Assembly: GCA_019359355.1 (NCBI GenBank)
Contig: JAHHHM010000031.1
Location: 1 to 63,807 of the forward strand
Source: Microcoleus vaginatus WJT46-NPBG5
Lineage (GTDB): Bacteria > Cyanobacteriota > Cyanobacteriia > Cyanobacteriales > Oscillatoriaceae
Reading direction: 5' to 3'
Length of the DNA: 63,807 nucleotides
The notes beneath the pieces were generated by a model. That model did no database searches and was not told the origin of the DNA. It saw only the letters and a program-made list of their open reading frames with translations. How positions within the stretch are numbered: position 1 is the first letter of the stretch; each line of letters opens with the position of its first letter. The position numbers were made by a program, and so were the translations under genes. Shown piece after piece: positions 18,038 to 26,454 of this stretch.

Positions 18038-19378
18038 TTACACATGGCGGTGCGAAAAAGAAGAATGGTTATCCACCGGCTTCAAATCTGCTTCGCTCAA
18101 AATCGCCCCATCGAACAACGCGCCTTCCAAGTTTGCCCGGGTTAAATCCGCCTTTCTTAAATCAGCCCCTTTAAAATTAACGCCCCGCAAATCTGCTTTC
18201 GTTAAATCGGCTTCTCTCAAGTCAGCTTCACTCAGGTTTGCCTGATTTAAAAAAGCGCCGGTTAAATCTGCTTTTCTTAAATCTGCTCCTGTGAGATTGG
18301 CTCCTCTTAACTCTGCTCTCGTCATGTCTACTTCTCTGAGGTCAGCTTGAGTTAAATTAGCCCAATTTAAACAAGCTGAAACTAAATCGGCTCCTCTCAT
18401 TTCTGAATCTTGCAAATTCGCTTTTTCTAAGTGGGCTTTCCTCAAATTGGCTTTCGTGAAATCTACTCCAAGCAAGTTAGCTTTACTGAAATTAGCGCCA
18501 CTTAAATTAGCCCCGCTCAAATCAGCACCGCTGAGATCAATTTCACTTAAATTAACATCAGCCAGTGACACGTTAGGCGCGATCCAATAAGCCCCCGCCT
18601 CTGTCAGGTCAATTTCTTCAGAAAACCGAGTTTTAATATCGTAGACAGCTTTTTGGAGGGTCGCGCCGGTTAAAACTGCGCCTCTGAGGTCGGCTCCACT
18701 CAAGTTCGCTCTAAATAAATTTGCATTTTCTAGGTAAGCGCCCATCAATTTCGCCCCTCTGAGGTTCGCACCTCTGAGATCTGCTCGCTTTAGGGTCGAT
18801 CCGCTCAAATCTACGCCACTAAGATTGACTCCGGGTAGGGATACGTTGGCGTTAATGCAGTAAGCGCCTCTTTGAACGGGATCGATTTCTTTTGAAAACC
18901 GAGTCCTAGCATCGTAAATCGCTCTTTCTAGGGTTGCGCCGGCTAAATCTGTCTCGCTGAGGTCGGTTGCACTCAAGTTGGCCCCGCTCAAGTTGGCTCC
19001 ACTCAAGTTGGCTCCAATGATTTTGGCTTCTCTCAGGTTGGCTCCACTCAAGTCTGCTTTACAAAAGTTGGTTCCAACTAAGTTACTACCACTTAAGTTG
19101 ACTCCTCTGAGGGTAGACTCACTGAGATTGGCCAAGTTTAAGCAGGCTTTCATCAGGTTAGCGCCATTCAGGTTCGCCTGACTTAAATCTGCATCAACCA
19201 AGTCTGTGTAACTCAGGTTGGCTTCACTCAAGTCTGTCCCACTCAGATCGGTGCTTCTGAGGTTTGAACCTTTGAGGTTGGCACCACTAAGGTTTTCTTC
19301 CTTCAGGTTTGCCGGCAGGAGGTTGGCGGTATATAAGTCCTGGCTATTTAAATCTTTGCTATTCAATAACCCACTCAT
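18038..19378 (-). CDS. Pentapeptide repeat protein (446 residues)
   Basis: Almost the whole protein is A(D/N)LxG-type pentapeptide repeats that fold as a right-handed quadrilateral beta-helix. Two similar insertions interrupt the helix: YDARTRFSKEIDPVQRGAY (about residue 160) and YDIKTRFSEEIDLTEAGAY (about residue 248). Each is followed by a short N(V)SLxxVNLSxxDL restart, which suggests an internal duplication of about 90 residues. There is no signal peptide, so it is cytoplasmic. The function is unknown; such proteins can act as scaffolds. Plus-strand frames across it are shadows of the repetitive sequence. Confidence 0.88.
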   Translation of the reverse strand: MSGLLNSKDLNSQDLYTANLLPANLKEENLSGANLKGSNLRSTDLSGTDLSEANLSYTDLVDADLSQANLNGANLMKACLNLANLSESTLRGVNLSGSNLVGTNFCKADLSGANLREAKIIGANLSGANLSGANLSATDLSETDLAGATLERAIYDARTRFSKEIDPVQRGAYCINANVSLPGVNLSGVDLSGSTLKRADLRGANLRGAKLMGAYLENANLFRANLSGADLRGAVLTGATLQKAVYDIKTRFSEEIDLTEAGAYWIAPNVSLADVNLSEIDLSGADLSGANLSGANFSKANLLGVDFTKANLRKAHLEKANLQDSEMRGADLVSACLNWANLTQADLREVDMTRAELRGANLTGADLRKADLTGAFLNQANLSEADLREADLTKADLRGVNFKGADLRKADLTRANLEGALFDGAILSEADLKPVDNHSSFSHRHV

Positions 19379-20245
19379 CTTTTAGTTAGTAGTTGTGAGA
19401 ATAATTCCGGGTAATCTGGGACTCAGGAATGTCTGTTGGTAGAAGATGCACGCGTTCGGATATACAAATTCAATCTGTAAATTTTTGGGAATAGGCCGAC
19501 ATTAGGGGATTGGGGGATTTGAATCGGTTCGGTATGCAGAATTGGGGCGGTGGCGGGAAATTTTGACTGCCGGCAGTTTCAAGGTGGCGGGTGTCGCGGA
19601 TGGTTTTCCCTGTTTGACTCTCCAGTTGCCCCTTCTCACAATTGCCACATCCCGAAAAATTTAGGATGACTGAGTGCTTCCATTTTCATTCCCTACAGCC
19701 GTTTTTGGTGACGGCGCTCCCAAACTTTAAGAAATAACGATTTAACCTTCAAATAAATGGGTATTTTTGAACAAAAGCCGGCAAGTTTGCCTAACTAGAT
19801 CGTAAAAAATATTGCGGAATATTTCTATTAATCTTAATTTAAGTTGATTTAGCAATTTTTACCGAGCTTGCTATCAGATAACCAGGCGGTGAGGCTTGGC
19901 AATTGAGGCGCTCGATATCACTCTCTAGTCCGCGAGACAAAAAGCGAGTCAAGGCAAATAACACATAGGCTGTCAGGTTGATAGACATTGGCAATTTTAA
20001 AGTAACAAAGCCGCTGAGTGGTTGAAAAATGAGTGCGTTGGGTGATGGATTGCCGATAATGTCTCGTTTTACGCGAGTTCGGTCAATTCGACATCATCTT
20101 CTAGGATGATTCCCTAATTAAATCCAAGATACAACACTGCCAGGATCGGCGACCCAGAACTGTGCTGCTTGCTAAAAACTTCAAAAGCAGAATGCCGGCA
20201 TTCTAGCGCTACAGTGTTAATGCGGCAATCATCAAAAACTCAATC
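19379..20245. other. Long intergenic region with one possible small gene
   Basis: An 867-bp region upstream of two divergent genes. It contains a 49-codon minus-strand frame (19839-19988, listed separately). The rest shows no RNA gene, terminator or transposase remnant that I recognise. Confidence 0.5.
19839..19988 (-). CDS. Possible small protein, 49 residues
   Basis: A short frame from ATG at 19988 to TAA. The peptide starts MSINLTAYVLFALTRF and continues with SRGLESDIERLNC. The N-terminal half is hydrophobic enough for a membrane segment or amphipathic helix. The amino acid mix looks protein-like, but no Shine-Dalgarno is visible and I do not recognise a family. It may equally be a relic of a larger gene. 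Confidence 0.25.
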   Translation of the reverse strand: MSINLTAYVLFALTRFLSRGLESDIERLNCQASPPGYLIASSVKIAKST

Positions 20246-22399
20246 GTGGTTTTTAATCTTGAATCCTCCCTATTCGTTGACCTCGACTTCTACCAGTCGA
20301 GCAATGCTGAGCTAGCCAACTTGGACAACCGGCAGCTTTTAGAACATTTGGGAACCTCTGGTTTGCCTCAAGGACGGGCGTTTTCGCCCTTGGTTGACTT
20401 AGAATTTTACCAATCGGGCAACAGTGACTTAACCGGCCTGGATAGTCGGCAACTGCTAGAACACCTAGAAACCTACGGCGTATCTGAGGGACGGATGTTC
20501 TCTCCGTTGATTGACCTAGCATTTTACCAATCTAGCAACCCAGACTTAACCGGCATGGATAGTCGGCAACTGCTAGAACACCTGAAAAACCACGGTTTGG
20601 CTGAGGGACGCAGCACTTCTCAAGTCTTTGATGCCAATTTCTACCGCACCAACTCCCCAGACTTAGCTGCGGAAGGGATGGATAACCGGCAATTGTATGA
20701 ACATTTCCAAATTCATGGTTTAGCAGAGGGACGTGCTGCCTCTGGATGGTTTGATGCCGGCGACTACCTGAATAATCATGCCGATTTGGCAGCACAAGGA
20801 TTTAATTACCGGCAGGCGTTGCAACACTTTGTCCGCTACGGCTTGCTAGAAGGGCGCGCCGGCAGCAACAGTGCGCCTCCAGATGCGGCAGGTAATACGC
20901 TCGGTAGCGCCAGAAATATTGCACTCGGCACCGATACGGTAACTTACCGGGATGCCGTGGGGGGTGGAGACGCTGGCGATGTGTACCGCTTCAGTTTGTC
21001 AACGCAGAGTAATCTCAATTTATCTTTAACCGGCATGAGTGGGGATGTCGATGTACAACTGCTGGATGCGGGGGGTGTGGCGATTCGCTCATCTGACGCT
21101 GAATCGATTAAAACCCTGTTAAATCCTGGCACCTATTACGTCTCAATTTACCCAGCAGCGGGTGCCGGCGAGACTTTGTACAATCTCCATCTGTCTGCCA
21201 GTCCCGTTGCCATAGATTTGCTGCCGGTGCAGGAAATTGTGCCCCTGCAGACGCGCATTACGCCGGAGGATCTACCGGCACCCTTTGCCAGCAACAGCGT
21301 TTCCAACCCTGCCCAAGTGCTGCCGGTGCCAGAAAATCCTCTGCTCAATGTGCCGGCAGGTTTTAGTGTCAATGTGTTTGCCGAAGCCTTAGATCGCCCG
21401 CGCTGGTTGGCTGTCACACCCACAGGCGACGTACTCGTGACAGAAACACCCCAAAATCGCATTCGCTTGCTGCGCGATACCAACGGCGATGGCGTAACGG
21501 ATGTGCAGCAAACATTTGCCGGGGCAGAAAATGGGTTGAATATGCCGTTTGGTATGGCATTCGCCGGCAGTTATTTTTATGTGGGTAACGAGGATGCGGT
21601 GCTGCGTTTTCCCTATACTGCCGGTCAAGAACAGATTGCCGGCAGCGGTGAAAAAATTGCCGATCTACCTGCCGGTGGACACTGGACGCGCAATCTTGCT
21701 GTCTCGCCCGATGGGCAGAAGCTTTACGTTGCCATCGGTTCAGCCTCAAATGCAGAACCAGAAGAACTGCCACGGGCATCCGTACAAGTGATGAACTTGG
21801 ATGGTTCCAACCGGCAAACTTTCACCTCTGGTTTGCGGAACCCCACAGGACTTGACTTTAACCCGGTTACAGGTCAGTTATACACCACCGTTAATGAACG
21901 GGATGGACTCGGCAACGACTTGGTGCCAGACTATCTGACAGGGTTAAGTCAGGATGATTTCTACGGATGGCCTTACACTTATCTGACACCGGATCAACTT
22001 GATCCCCGCCGCACACAAAATGGCCAAAGTGAACGCCCAGACTTAGCCAGTCGCACGCAAACCCCTGATGTTCTATTCCAAGCGCATTCTGCACCGTTAG
22101 GACTGCAATTTTACGACGGGCAAACCTTCCCGGAAGAATACCGCAATGGCGCATTTGTCGCATTTCGCGGCAGTTGGAACCGGGATCAAGGCACCGGCTA
22201 TAAATTGGTGTATGCTCCTTTCGATGCCGGTGGCAATGCCGGTGGCGACTATCAAGATTTTCTCACCGGCTTCTTAGTCGATCCCGCAAAACCCGCAACT
22301 TGGGGACGCCCCACCGGCTTACAAGTTCACCGAGACGGCAGTTTATTGTTTACTGAAGAAGAAAACGGTCGCATTTACCGCATTCAGTACACGGGATAG
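20246..22399 (+). CDS. NPDL-repeat / PPC / sorbosone dehydrogenase-like beta-propeller protein
   Basis: Three parts. Residues 5-205 hold five ~40-residue repeats of the pattern FYxxxNPDLxxx...QLxxHFxxxGLxEGR. Residues ~210-325 form a PPC-type beta-sandwich (DVYRFSLSTQSNLNLSL...PGTYYVSIYP). Residues ~360-715 form a PQQ-type L-sorbosone/glucose dehydrogenase propeller (FSVNVFAEALDRPRWLAV, GLRNPTGLDFNPVTGQLYTTVNERD, FYGWPYTY, AFVAFRGSWNR). It starts at GTG 20246. No signal peptide is visible, although PPC and the repeats are typical of exported proteins, so secretion by an unconventional or type I route is possible. The TIGR03032 gene follows 9 bp later and may be co-transcribed. Confidence 0.85.
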   Translation: MVFNLESSLFVDLDFYQSSNAELANLDNRQLLEHLGTSGLPQGRAFSPLVDLEFYQSGNSDLTGLDSRQLLEHLETYGVSEGRMFSPLIDLAFYQSSNPDLTGMDSRQLLEHLKNHGLAEGRSTSQVFDANFYRTNSPDLAAEGMDNRQLYEHFQIHGLAEGRAASGWFDAGDYLNNHADLAAQGFNYRQALQHFVRYGLLEGRAGSNSAPPDAAGNTLGSARNIALGTDTVTYRDAVGGGDAGDVYRFSLSTQSNLNLSLTGMSGDVDVQLLDAGGVAIRSSDAESIKTLLNPGTYYVSIYPAAGAGETLYNLHLSASPVAIDLLPVQEIVPLQTRITPEDLPAPFASNSVSNPAQVLPVPENPLLNVPAGFSVNVFAEALDRPRWLAVTPTGDVLVTETPQNRIRLLRDTNGDGVTDVQQTFAGAENGLNMPFGMAFAGSYFYVGNEDAVLRFPYTAGQEQIAGSGEKIADLPAGGHWTRNLAVSPDGQKLYVAIGSASNAEPEELPRASVQVMNLDGSNRQTFTSGLRNPTGLDFNPVTGQLYTTVNERDGLGNDLVPDYLTGLSQDDFYGWPYTYLTPDQLDPRRTQNGQSERPDLASRTQTPDVLFQAHSAPLGLQFYDGQTFPEEYRNGAFVAFRGSWNRDQGTGYKLVYAPFDAGGNAGGDYQDFLTGFLVDPAKPATWGRPTGLQVHRDGSLLFTEEENGRIYRIQYTG

Positions 22400-22408
22400 G
22401 GGCTAGGG

Positions 22409-23542
22409 ATGAGTAGGAGAGTGCGAGACTTTGCTATGCCTCATGCCCCATGCCCAATCCCCCATGCCCAATCCCCCATGCCCAATCCCCCACCACAAGA
22501 TACCCCGCAACTCGAACTAACAGGTTCCCGCCAATTCCCGGAATGGCTGGCTGAACAAGGCATTAGCCTTGCTTTCACGACTTACCAAACCGGCAAACTT
22601 TTTTTAATTGGCTTGCAGCCGAATGGGCGTCTTTCTATTTTTGAACGCACGTTTAACCGGGCGATGGGGCTGTATGCCACCCCAGATCGCTTATATATGA
22701 GTTCTCTATATCAACTGTGGCGGTTTGAAAATGCTCTTGATGCCGGTCAGATTCATCAAGGTTATGACCGGCTTTATGTGCCCCAAATCGGTTACACAAC
22801 CGGCGATATTGACACGCACGATATTGCCGTAGATAACTCAGATCGCATTGTTTTTGTCAATACTTTGTTTAGCTGTCTGGCAACAGTAAGCGAACGATAC
22901 AGTTTTGTCGCCTTATGGCAACCGCCGTTTATTTCCAAGCTGGCTGCTGAAGATCGATGCCACTTAAATGGGCTGGCAATGGAAAATAACCAACCCCGCT
23001 ATGTTACAGCCGTTTCCTCAACGGATGTGGCGGATGGCTGGCGAGATCGCCGGCGCAATGGGGGTTGTGTAATTGATGTTGCCAGCAACGAAGTGATTTT
23101 AAGTGGTTTGTCGATGCCACACAGTCCCCGTGTTTACCAAAATAAACTGTGGGTGCTTAATTCCGGTGCCGGTTATTTCGGCTATGTGGATTTGCAACGG
23201 GGAAGTTTTGAGCCGGTGACATTTTGCCCTGGATATCTGCGAGGATTGGCTTTTATTGGGGATTTCGCCGTCGTGGGTTTATCGAAACCCAGGCATAACA
23301 AAACGTTTACAGGGTTGCCTCTTGATGAAAATCTCGCGGCTAAAGATGCAGAAGCACGTTGCGGGTTGCAAGTTATTGACTTACGCACCGGCGATATTGT
23401 GCACTGGTTGCGAATTGAGGGGATGATTGAGGAATTATACGATGTGGCGATTATTCCGGGTGTGCGGCGTCCGATGGCGCTGGGATTTAAAACGGATGAA
23501 ATTCGCCGTGTGATTACGTTTGATTTGGCATCGAGTTCATAA
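22409..23542 (+). CDS. TIGR03032 family protein
   Basis: A beta-propeller-like protein. Typical family stretches include FTTYQTGKLFLIGLQPNGRL, the RAMGLYA segment, GDIDTHDIAVD, and PHSPRVYQNKLWVLNSGAGY. The function of the family is unknown. The first ATG at 22409 leads into a Pro/His-rich stretch encoded by a 14-bp tandem repeat, so the real start may be the ATG at 22436 or 22478; conserved sequence begins near residue 33. The 3' end overlaps the convergent DUF4347 gene by 29 bp. Confidence 0.8.
   Translation: MSRRVRDFAMPHAPCPIPHAQSPMPNPPPQDTPQLELTGSRQFPEWLAEQGISLAFTTYQTGKLFLIGLQPNGRLSIFERTFNRAMGLYATPDRLYMSSLYQLWRFENALDAGQIHQGYDRLYVPQIGYTTGDIDTHDIAVDNSDRIVFVNTLFSCLATVSERYSFVALWQPPFISKLAAEDRCHLNGLAMENNQPRYVTAVSSTDVADGWRDRRRNGGCVIDVASNEVILSGLSMPHSPRVYQNKLWVLNSGAGYFGYVDLQRGSFEPVTFCPGYLRGLAFIGDFAVVGLSKPRHNKTFTGLPLDENLAAKDAEARCGLQVIDLRTGDIVHWLRIEGMIEELYDVAIIPGVRRPMALGFKTDEIRRVITFDLASSS
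22442..22491 (+). repeat. 14-bp tandem repeat CATGCCCAATCCCC
   Basis: Three copies in register (22449, 22463, 22477) follow a partial one at 22442. Repeats of this CATGCCC/AATCCCC kind are usually intergenic in cyanobacteria. Here they lie inside the annotated N-terminus of the TIGR03032 gene, arguing for a downstream start. Confidence 0.85.
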
Positions 23543-24050
23543 AGATAAAGCTATAAGCTGCCAAAACTGCCGGTTCAAATGCTAAGTAAGTGTTAAGGTT
23601 GCCGGTGGTATATTCGAGTTCCCAATTCCCGCCCTTTTCCGCATTACCTGTTGGGCTAATAGATGCAGCAATCACAGCGCCGGTTAGCTGACTCAGTTTG
23701 TTCACAAAGCCGGCACCTGTTTCGCCGGCTGCCACAGCGCAACCGTATAGGAGAATATTCCCATCATTTGTTAAAACACTTCCCCACTGCTGTAACTCAC
23801 GGGTATAAATATCAACATTGGTCGAATTTAGGCTTGCCGATCCCAGATGCAAACTTCCCGGCGCACCGTGGGAGACAATGTGAATGTGGGAGATGCCGGC
23901 GCGATCTGCCAGGAAATAAGTGATTTGTTTAACTCCATCAAGGTTTGAGTCTAAGATCACAACTTCTGTGCCGGCAGCCACTCCAGCAATCAAACTTTCT
24001 TTGTCTTCAATAGCGGCATCTATAAAGACGATACTCACTAAATTTTCCAT
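23514..24050 (-). CDS. Stand-alone DUF4347 domain protein
   Basis: The 178 residues are a single DUF4347 domain: VFIDAAIEDKESLIAGV, an AEVVILDS-like strand, the IHIVSHGAPGSLHLG motif with a candidate His, and ILLYGCAVAAGE with a candidate Cys. The His and Cys in these positions recall a caspase-like fold (inference). DUF4347 normally sits at the N-terminus of very long repeat proteins, such as the 59403-63656 gene here. This copy stops right after the domain, in sequence belonging to the convergent neighbour, so it may be a truncated relic. Confidence 0.75.
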   Translation of the reverse strand: MENLVSIVFIDAAIEDKESLIAGVAAGTEVVILDSNLDGVKQITYFLADRAGISHIHIVSHGAPGSLHLGSASLNSTNVDIYTRELQQWGSVLTNDGNILLYGCAVAAGETGAGFVNKLSQLTGAVIAASISPTGNAEKGGNWELEYTTGNLNTYLAFEPAVLAAYSFIFMNSMPNQT

Positions 24051-24282
24051 TGTGGAAATGTCCTATTTTTAAATTTGTGAGCTTCTGTAGATAGAAGTCC
24101 CTGATTAAAACTCAGTTTCTATCTGAAATGGATGAAAGCCTATTAAATTAGAGATGAGGAATTTGCCGACTTGGCTTGCAAATACTTTTAATTGCTGAAT
24201 GAAATAAAAATAATTGCAGTTGCTAGAGCAAAATCGGAGAAAATTGATTAGTAGTACACCCAGTTTTTTAGGGATGAATTTT

Positions 24283-24645
24283 TTAACGTTCAACCGAAGC
24301 GAGTGATACTGTCCTCAATTCAGAGTCTTCGTCTTCGGAAAACATCAGCGGGGTTGACAGTTTTAAAGGATCTCGCTGCACCGCAGCCAATCCCTGACGG
24401 ACTGCCACACAAATCTGACCGGCTAACTGATCTTTGGCTCGTTGCTGTTGCCAGTTCCATCCCTCTACACTGGTGGCATAGAGTGCCGGCAAACGATTGA
24501 GCGCGTAAGCAATTACTTGGTTCGGGTCAAGATATCTCATTAATTTAAGCGGTTGGTTTTCCATTTGTCGGATGACTTCATTGGTTACCAGTGGCTCAAG
24601 AACATTCCGAAAAGGTGAAAACTGTTCGTTAAATAAGGTCGTCAT
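24283..24645 (-). CDS. comFB: ComFB family protein (c-di-GMP receptor)
   Basis: A ~120-residue cytoplasmic protein with the ComFB core: NVLEPLVTNEVIRQM, DPNQVIAYALNRLPALYATS, EGWNWQQQRA and AVRQGLAAVQRDP. In cyanobacteria, ComFB/CdgR proteins bind c-di-GMP and affect cell size or natural competence (recent literature, from memory). The frame is open five codons further to 24660, but GGAG lies nine bases before the ATG at 24645, so I choose that start. The gene is divergent from the STAND operon. Confidence 0.82.
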   Translation of the reverse strand: MTTLFNEQFSPFRNVLEPLVTNEVIRQMENQPLKLMRYLDPNQVIAYALNRLPALYATSVEGWNWQQQRAKDQLAGQICVAVRQGLAAVQRDPLKLSTPLMFSEDEDSELRTVSLASVER

Positions 24646-25024
24646 AAGACTTAGCTCCATTCGTACAAAAGTTGTTTGACTTGCTTCTTTCTGTGGTTTT
24701 TTAGATGACTTAACTTGTTTACCCTAATTTCGCTGATTACCGGCTCACTTTTTCTGAAAATAAGCCATTGATTACAAAAAAATTACTATGTTGAAAAGAG
24801 TTAAGGAGAGTTAAGGTTTACAACCAGTTTTTACAAAAATGAGGCATATTTAAGAGGCAGTCTGCGAACTTACCGCGTCTTGCTTGGGCGATTAGGCAAC
24901 GCTGCCGGGTTAAAACCTCATATATTTAAAATCGTTGATTGGGTCGGATAACACCAGCTCAGCTTCAGATCAGAAAACAGCCAGCTTATAATTGATCTTG
25001 ACAAACGGTTAGTTAGTGTGTTCT
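24646..25024. other. Divergent promoter region comFB / STAND operon
   Basis: A 379-bp AT-rich spacer that should carry the promoters of comFB and of the 15-kb operon. A tandem direct repeat AGAGTTAAGG AGAGTTAAGG lies at about 24797-24816 and could be a regulator site. No small gene was seen. Confidence 0.45.
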
Positions 25025-26296
25025 ATGACAACTCTCAAAGCATCTAAGCAAGGACTCGCAAAAATTAGGCAAAAAAGGAAAGAACTGGGCCGGCCAATCG
25101 GGGATCACAGATGGCTGGAGGAAGCCAGCTCAATTTTGGGCGTGAGTTGGGAAGAAAAAGGCTATTTAGCCGACGGCATTTCCGAAGGGACTTGGAGCCG
25201 CTTCTTAGCCGGCACAGAACGCATCAACACTCCCGCCTTCAAAGCCTACTGCGAGGTACTTAAACTCAACTGGGAAGAAGTGGCTAACCCCCTAGAACGC
25301 CAAGATTGGGACAGCGCACCCGATGTCTCGGTTTTCTACGGACGTGGCGAGGAACTTGAGCAGCTAGAGCAATGGATTGTTAAAGAACACTGTCGCGTCC
25401 TCGCAGTCCTGGGAATCGGGGGAATTGGCAAAACAACCCTATCCGTCAAGCTGGCACAACAAGTTCAAGATGATTTTAAAGCTCTGATTTGGCGAAGTTT
25501 GAGGGGCGATCCACCGCTTGAAGACCTTTTAGGCGAGCTGATCCTTTCTCTATCCAACCAACACCAAACTGATTTATCTCATACTTTAGAGGGAAGACTT
25601 TCTCAACTGATGGAGTGCTTGCGCTCCCAGAGATGTCTGGTGGTATTAGATAACTGGGAGACAGTGCTCGACACCGGCTCACTAGCCGGCCACCCACGGC
25701 AGGGATACGAAGGCTATGGTGAGCTATTAAAACGAGTAGGAGAATCTCAACACAATAGCTGCTTCCTCCTCACAAGCTGGGAAAAACCGAAAGAAATTGC
25801 CGCAATCGAAGGCCCAAACCTGCCGGTGCGCTCCTGGAAACTGAAGGGTTTAGGAGCAGAAGCCAAAAATATTCTTAAGGAAAAAGGTTTGCAGGAAGAA
25901 TCGCTTTGGGAAGAACTCATTCAACTTTACAAAGGAAATCCTTTTGCTTTAAAAATTGTTGCGACAACCATTCAAGATTTATTTGATGGCAGTGTTTCTG
26001 ATTTTCTAAACGGAACTCTTTTCTTAGGAGACTTTGAATATTTATTATCGGAACAATTTGAGCGACTATCCCAATTAGAGAAAAAGTTTTTAGTTTATCT
26101 GGGGAATTATGCGGAACCCATTTCGCGTTCTCAACTACAAGAATTTTTCTGTTCAGAGATATCCGTAACAGAATTACTCAAAGCTTTGGAATCCTTGAAC
26201 CGAAGGTGTCTTGTTGAAAAAATTAATAATGAAAGTGGAACGTTTTTCACCTTACAACCGGCATTAGCGAAGTATGTTACGAGAAAATACAAGTAA
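25025..26296 (+). CDS. STAND (NB-ARC) NTPase without sensor repeats
   Basis: Residues 1-95 form a predicted helical, HTH-like domain often fused to cyanobacterial NB-ARC proteins (GISEGTWSRFLAGTERI). The NB-ARC ATPase follows: Walker A GIGGIGKTTL with Lys136, Walker B LVVLDNWE with Asp209, and GNPFALKIVA like the plant GLPLALK motif. The last ~90 residues resemble the winged helix. Homologues usually go on to WD40 or TPR sensors; here the protein ends, so sensing may be by the downstream TPR proteins (inference). I prefer ATG 25025 over GTG 25016. The kinase gene follows after 158 bp. Confidence 0.85.
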   Translation: MTTLKASKQGLAKIRQKRKELGRPIGDHRWLEEASSILGVSWEEKGYLADGISEGTWSRFLAGTERINTPAFKAYCEVLKLNWEEVANPLERQDWDSAPDVSVFYGRGEELEQLEQWIVKEHCRVLAVLGIGGIGKTTLSVKLAQQVQDDFKALIWRSLRGDPPLEDLLGELILSLSNQHQTDLSHTLEGRLSQLMECLRSQRCLVVLDNWETVLDTGSLAGHPRQGYEGYGELLKRVGESQHNSCFLLTSWEKPKEIAAIEGPNLPVRSWKLKGLGAEAKNILKEKGLQEESLWEELIQLYKGNPFALKIVATTIQDLFDGSVSDFLNGTLFLGDFEYLLSEQFERLSQLEKKFLVYLGNYAEPISRSQLQEFFCSEISVTELLKALESLNRRCLVEKINNESGTFFTLQPALAKYVTRKYK

Positions 26297-26454
26297 ATGT
26301 ATAGAAGTAACGCTTTATACGCAGTTTAGTCAAAGTGTACGGAACTGATCAACAACAAAAAGAGTCTATCGCTGAGGGTAGGGGCATCTCAAGGTTACAA
26401 ACTATATAAGTAAAGGTTGATAATCTTGCAGCCTAAATTAAGGGTGTGATTTTT

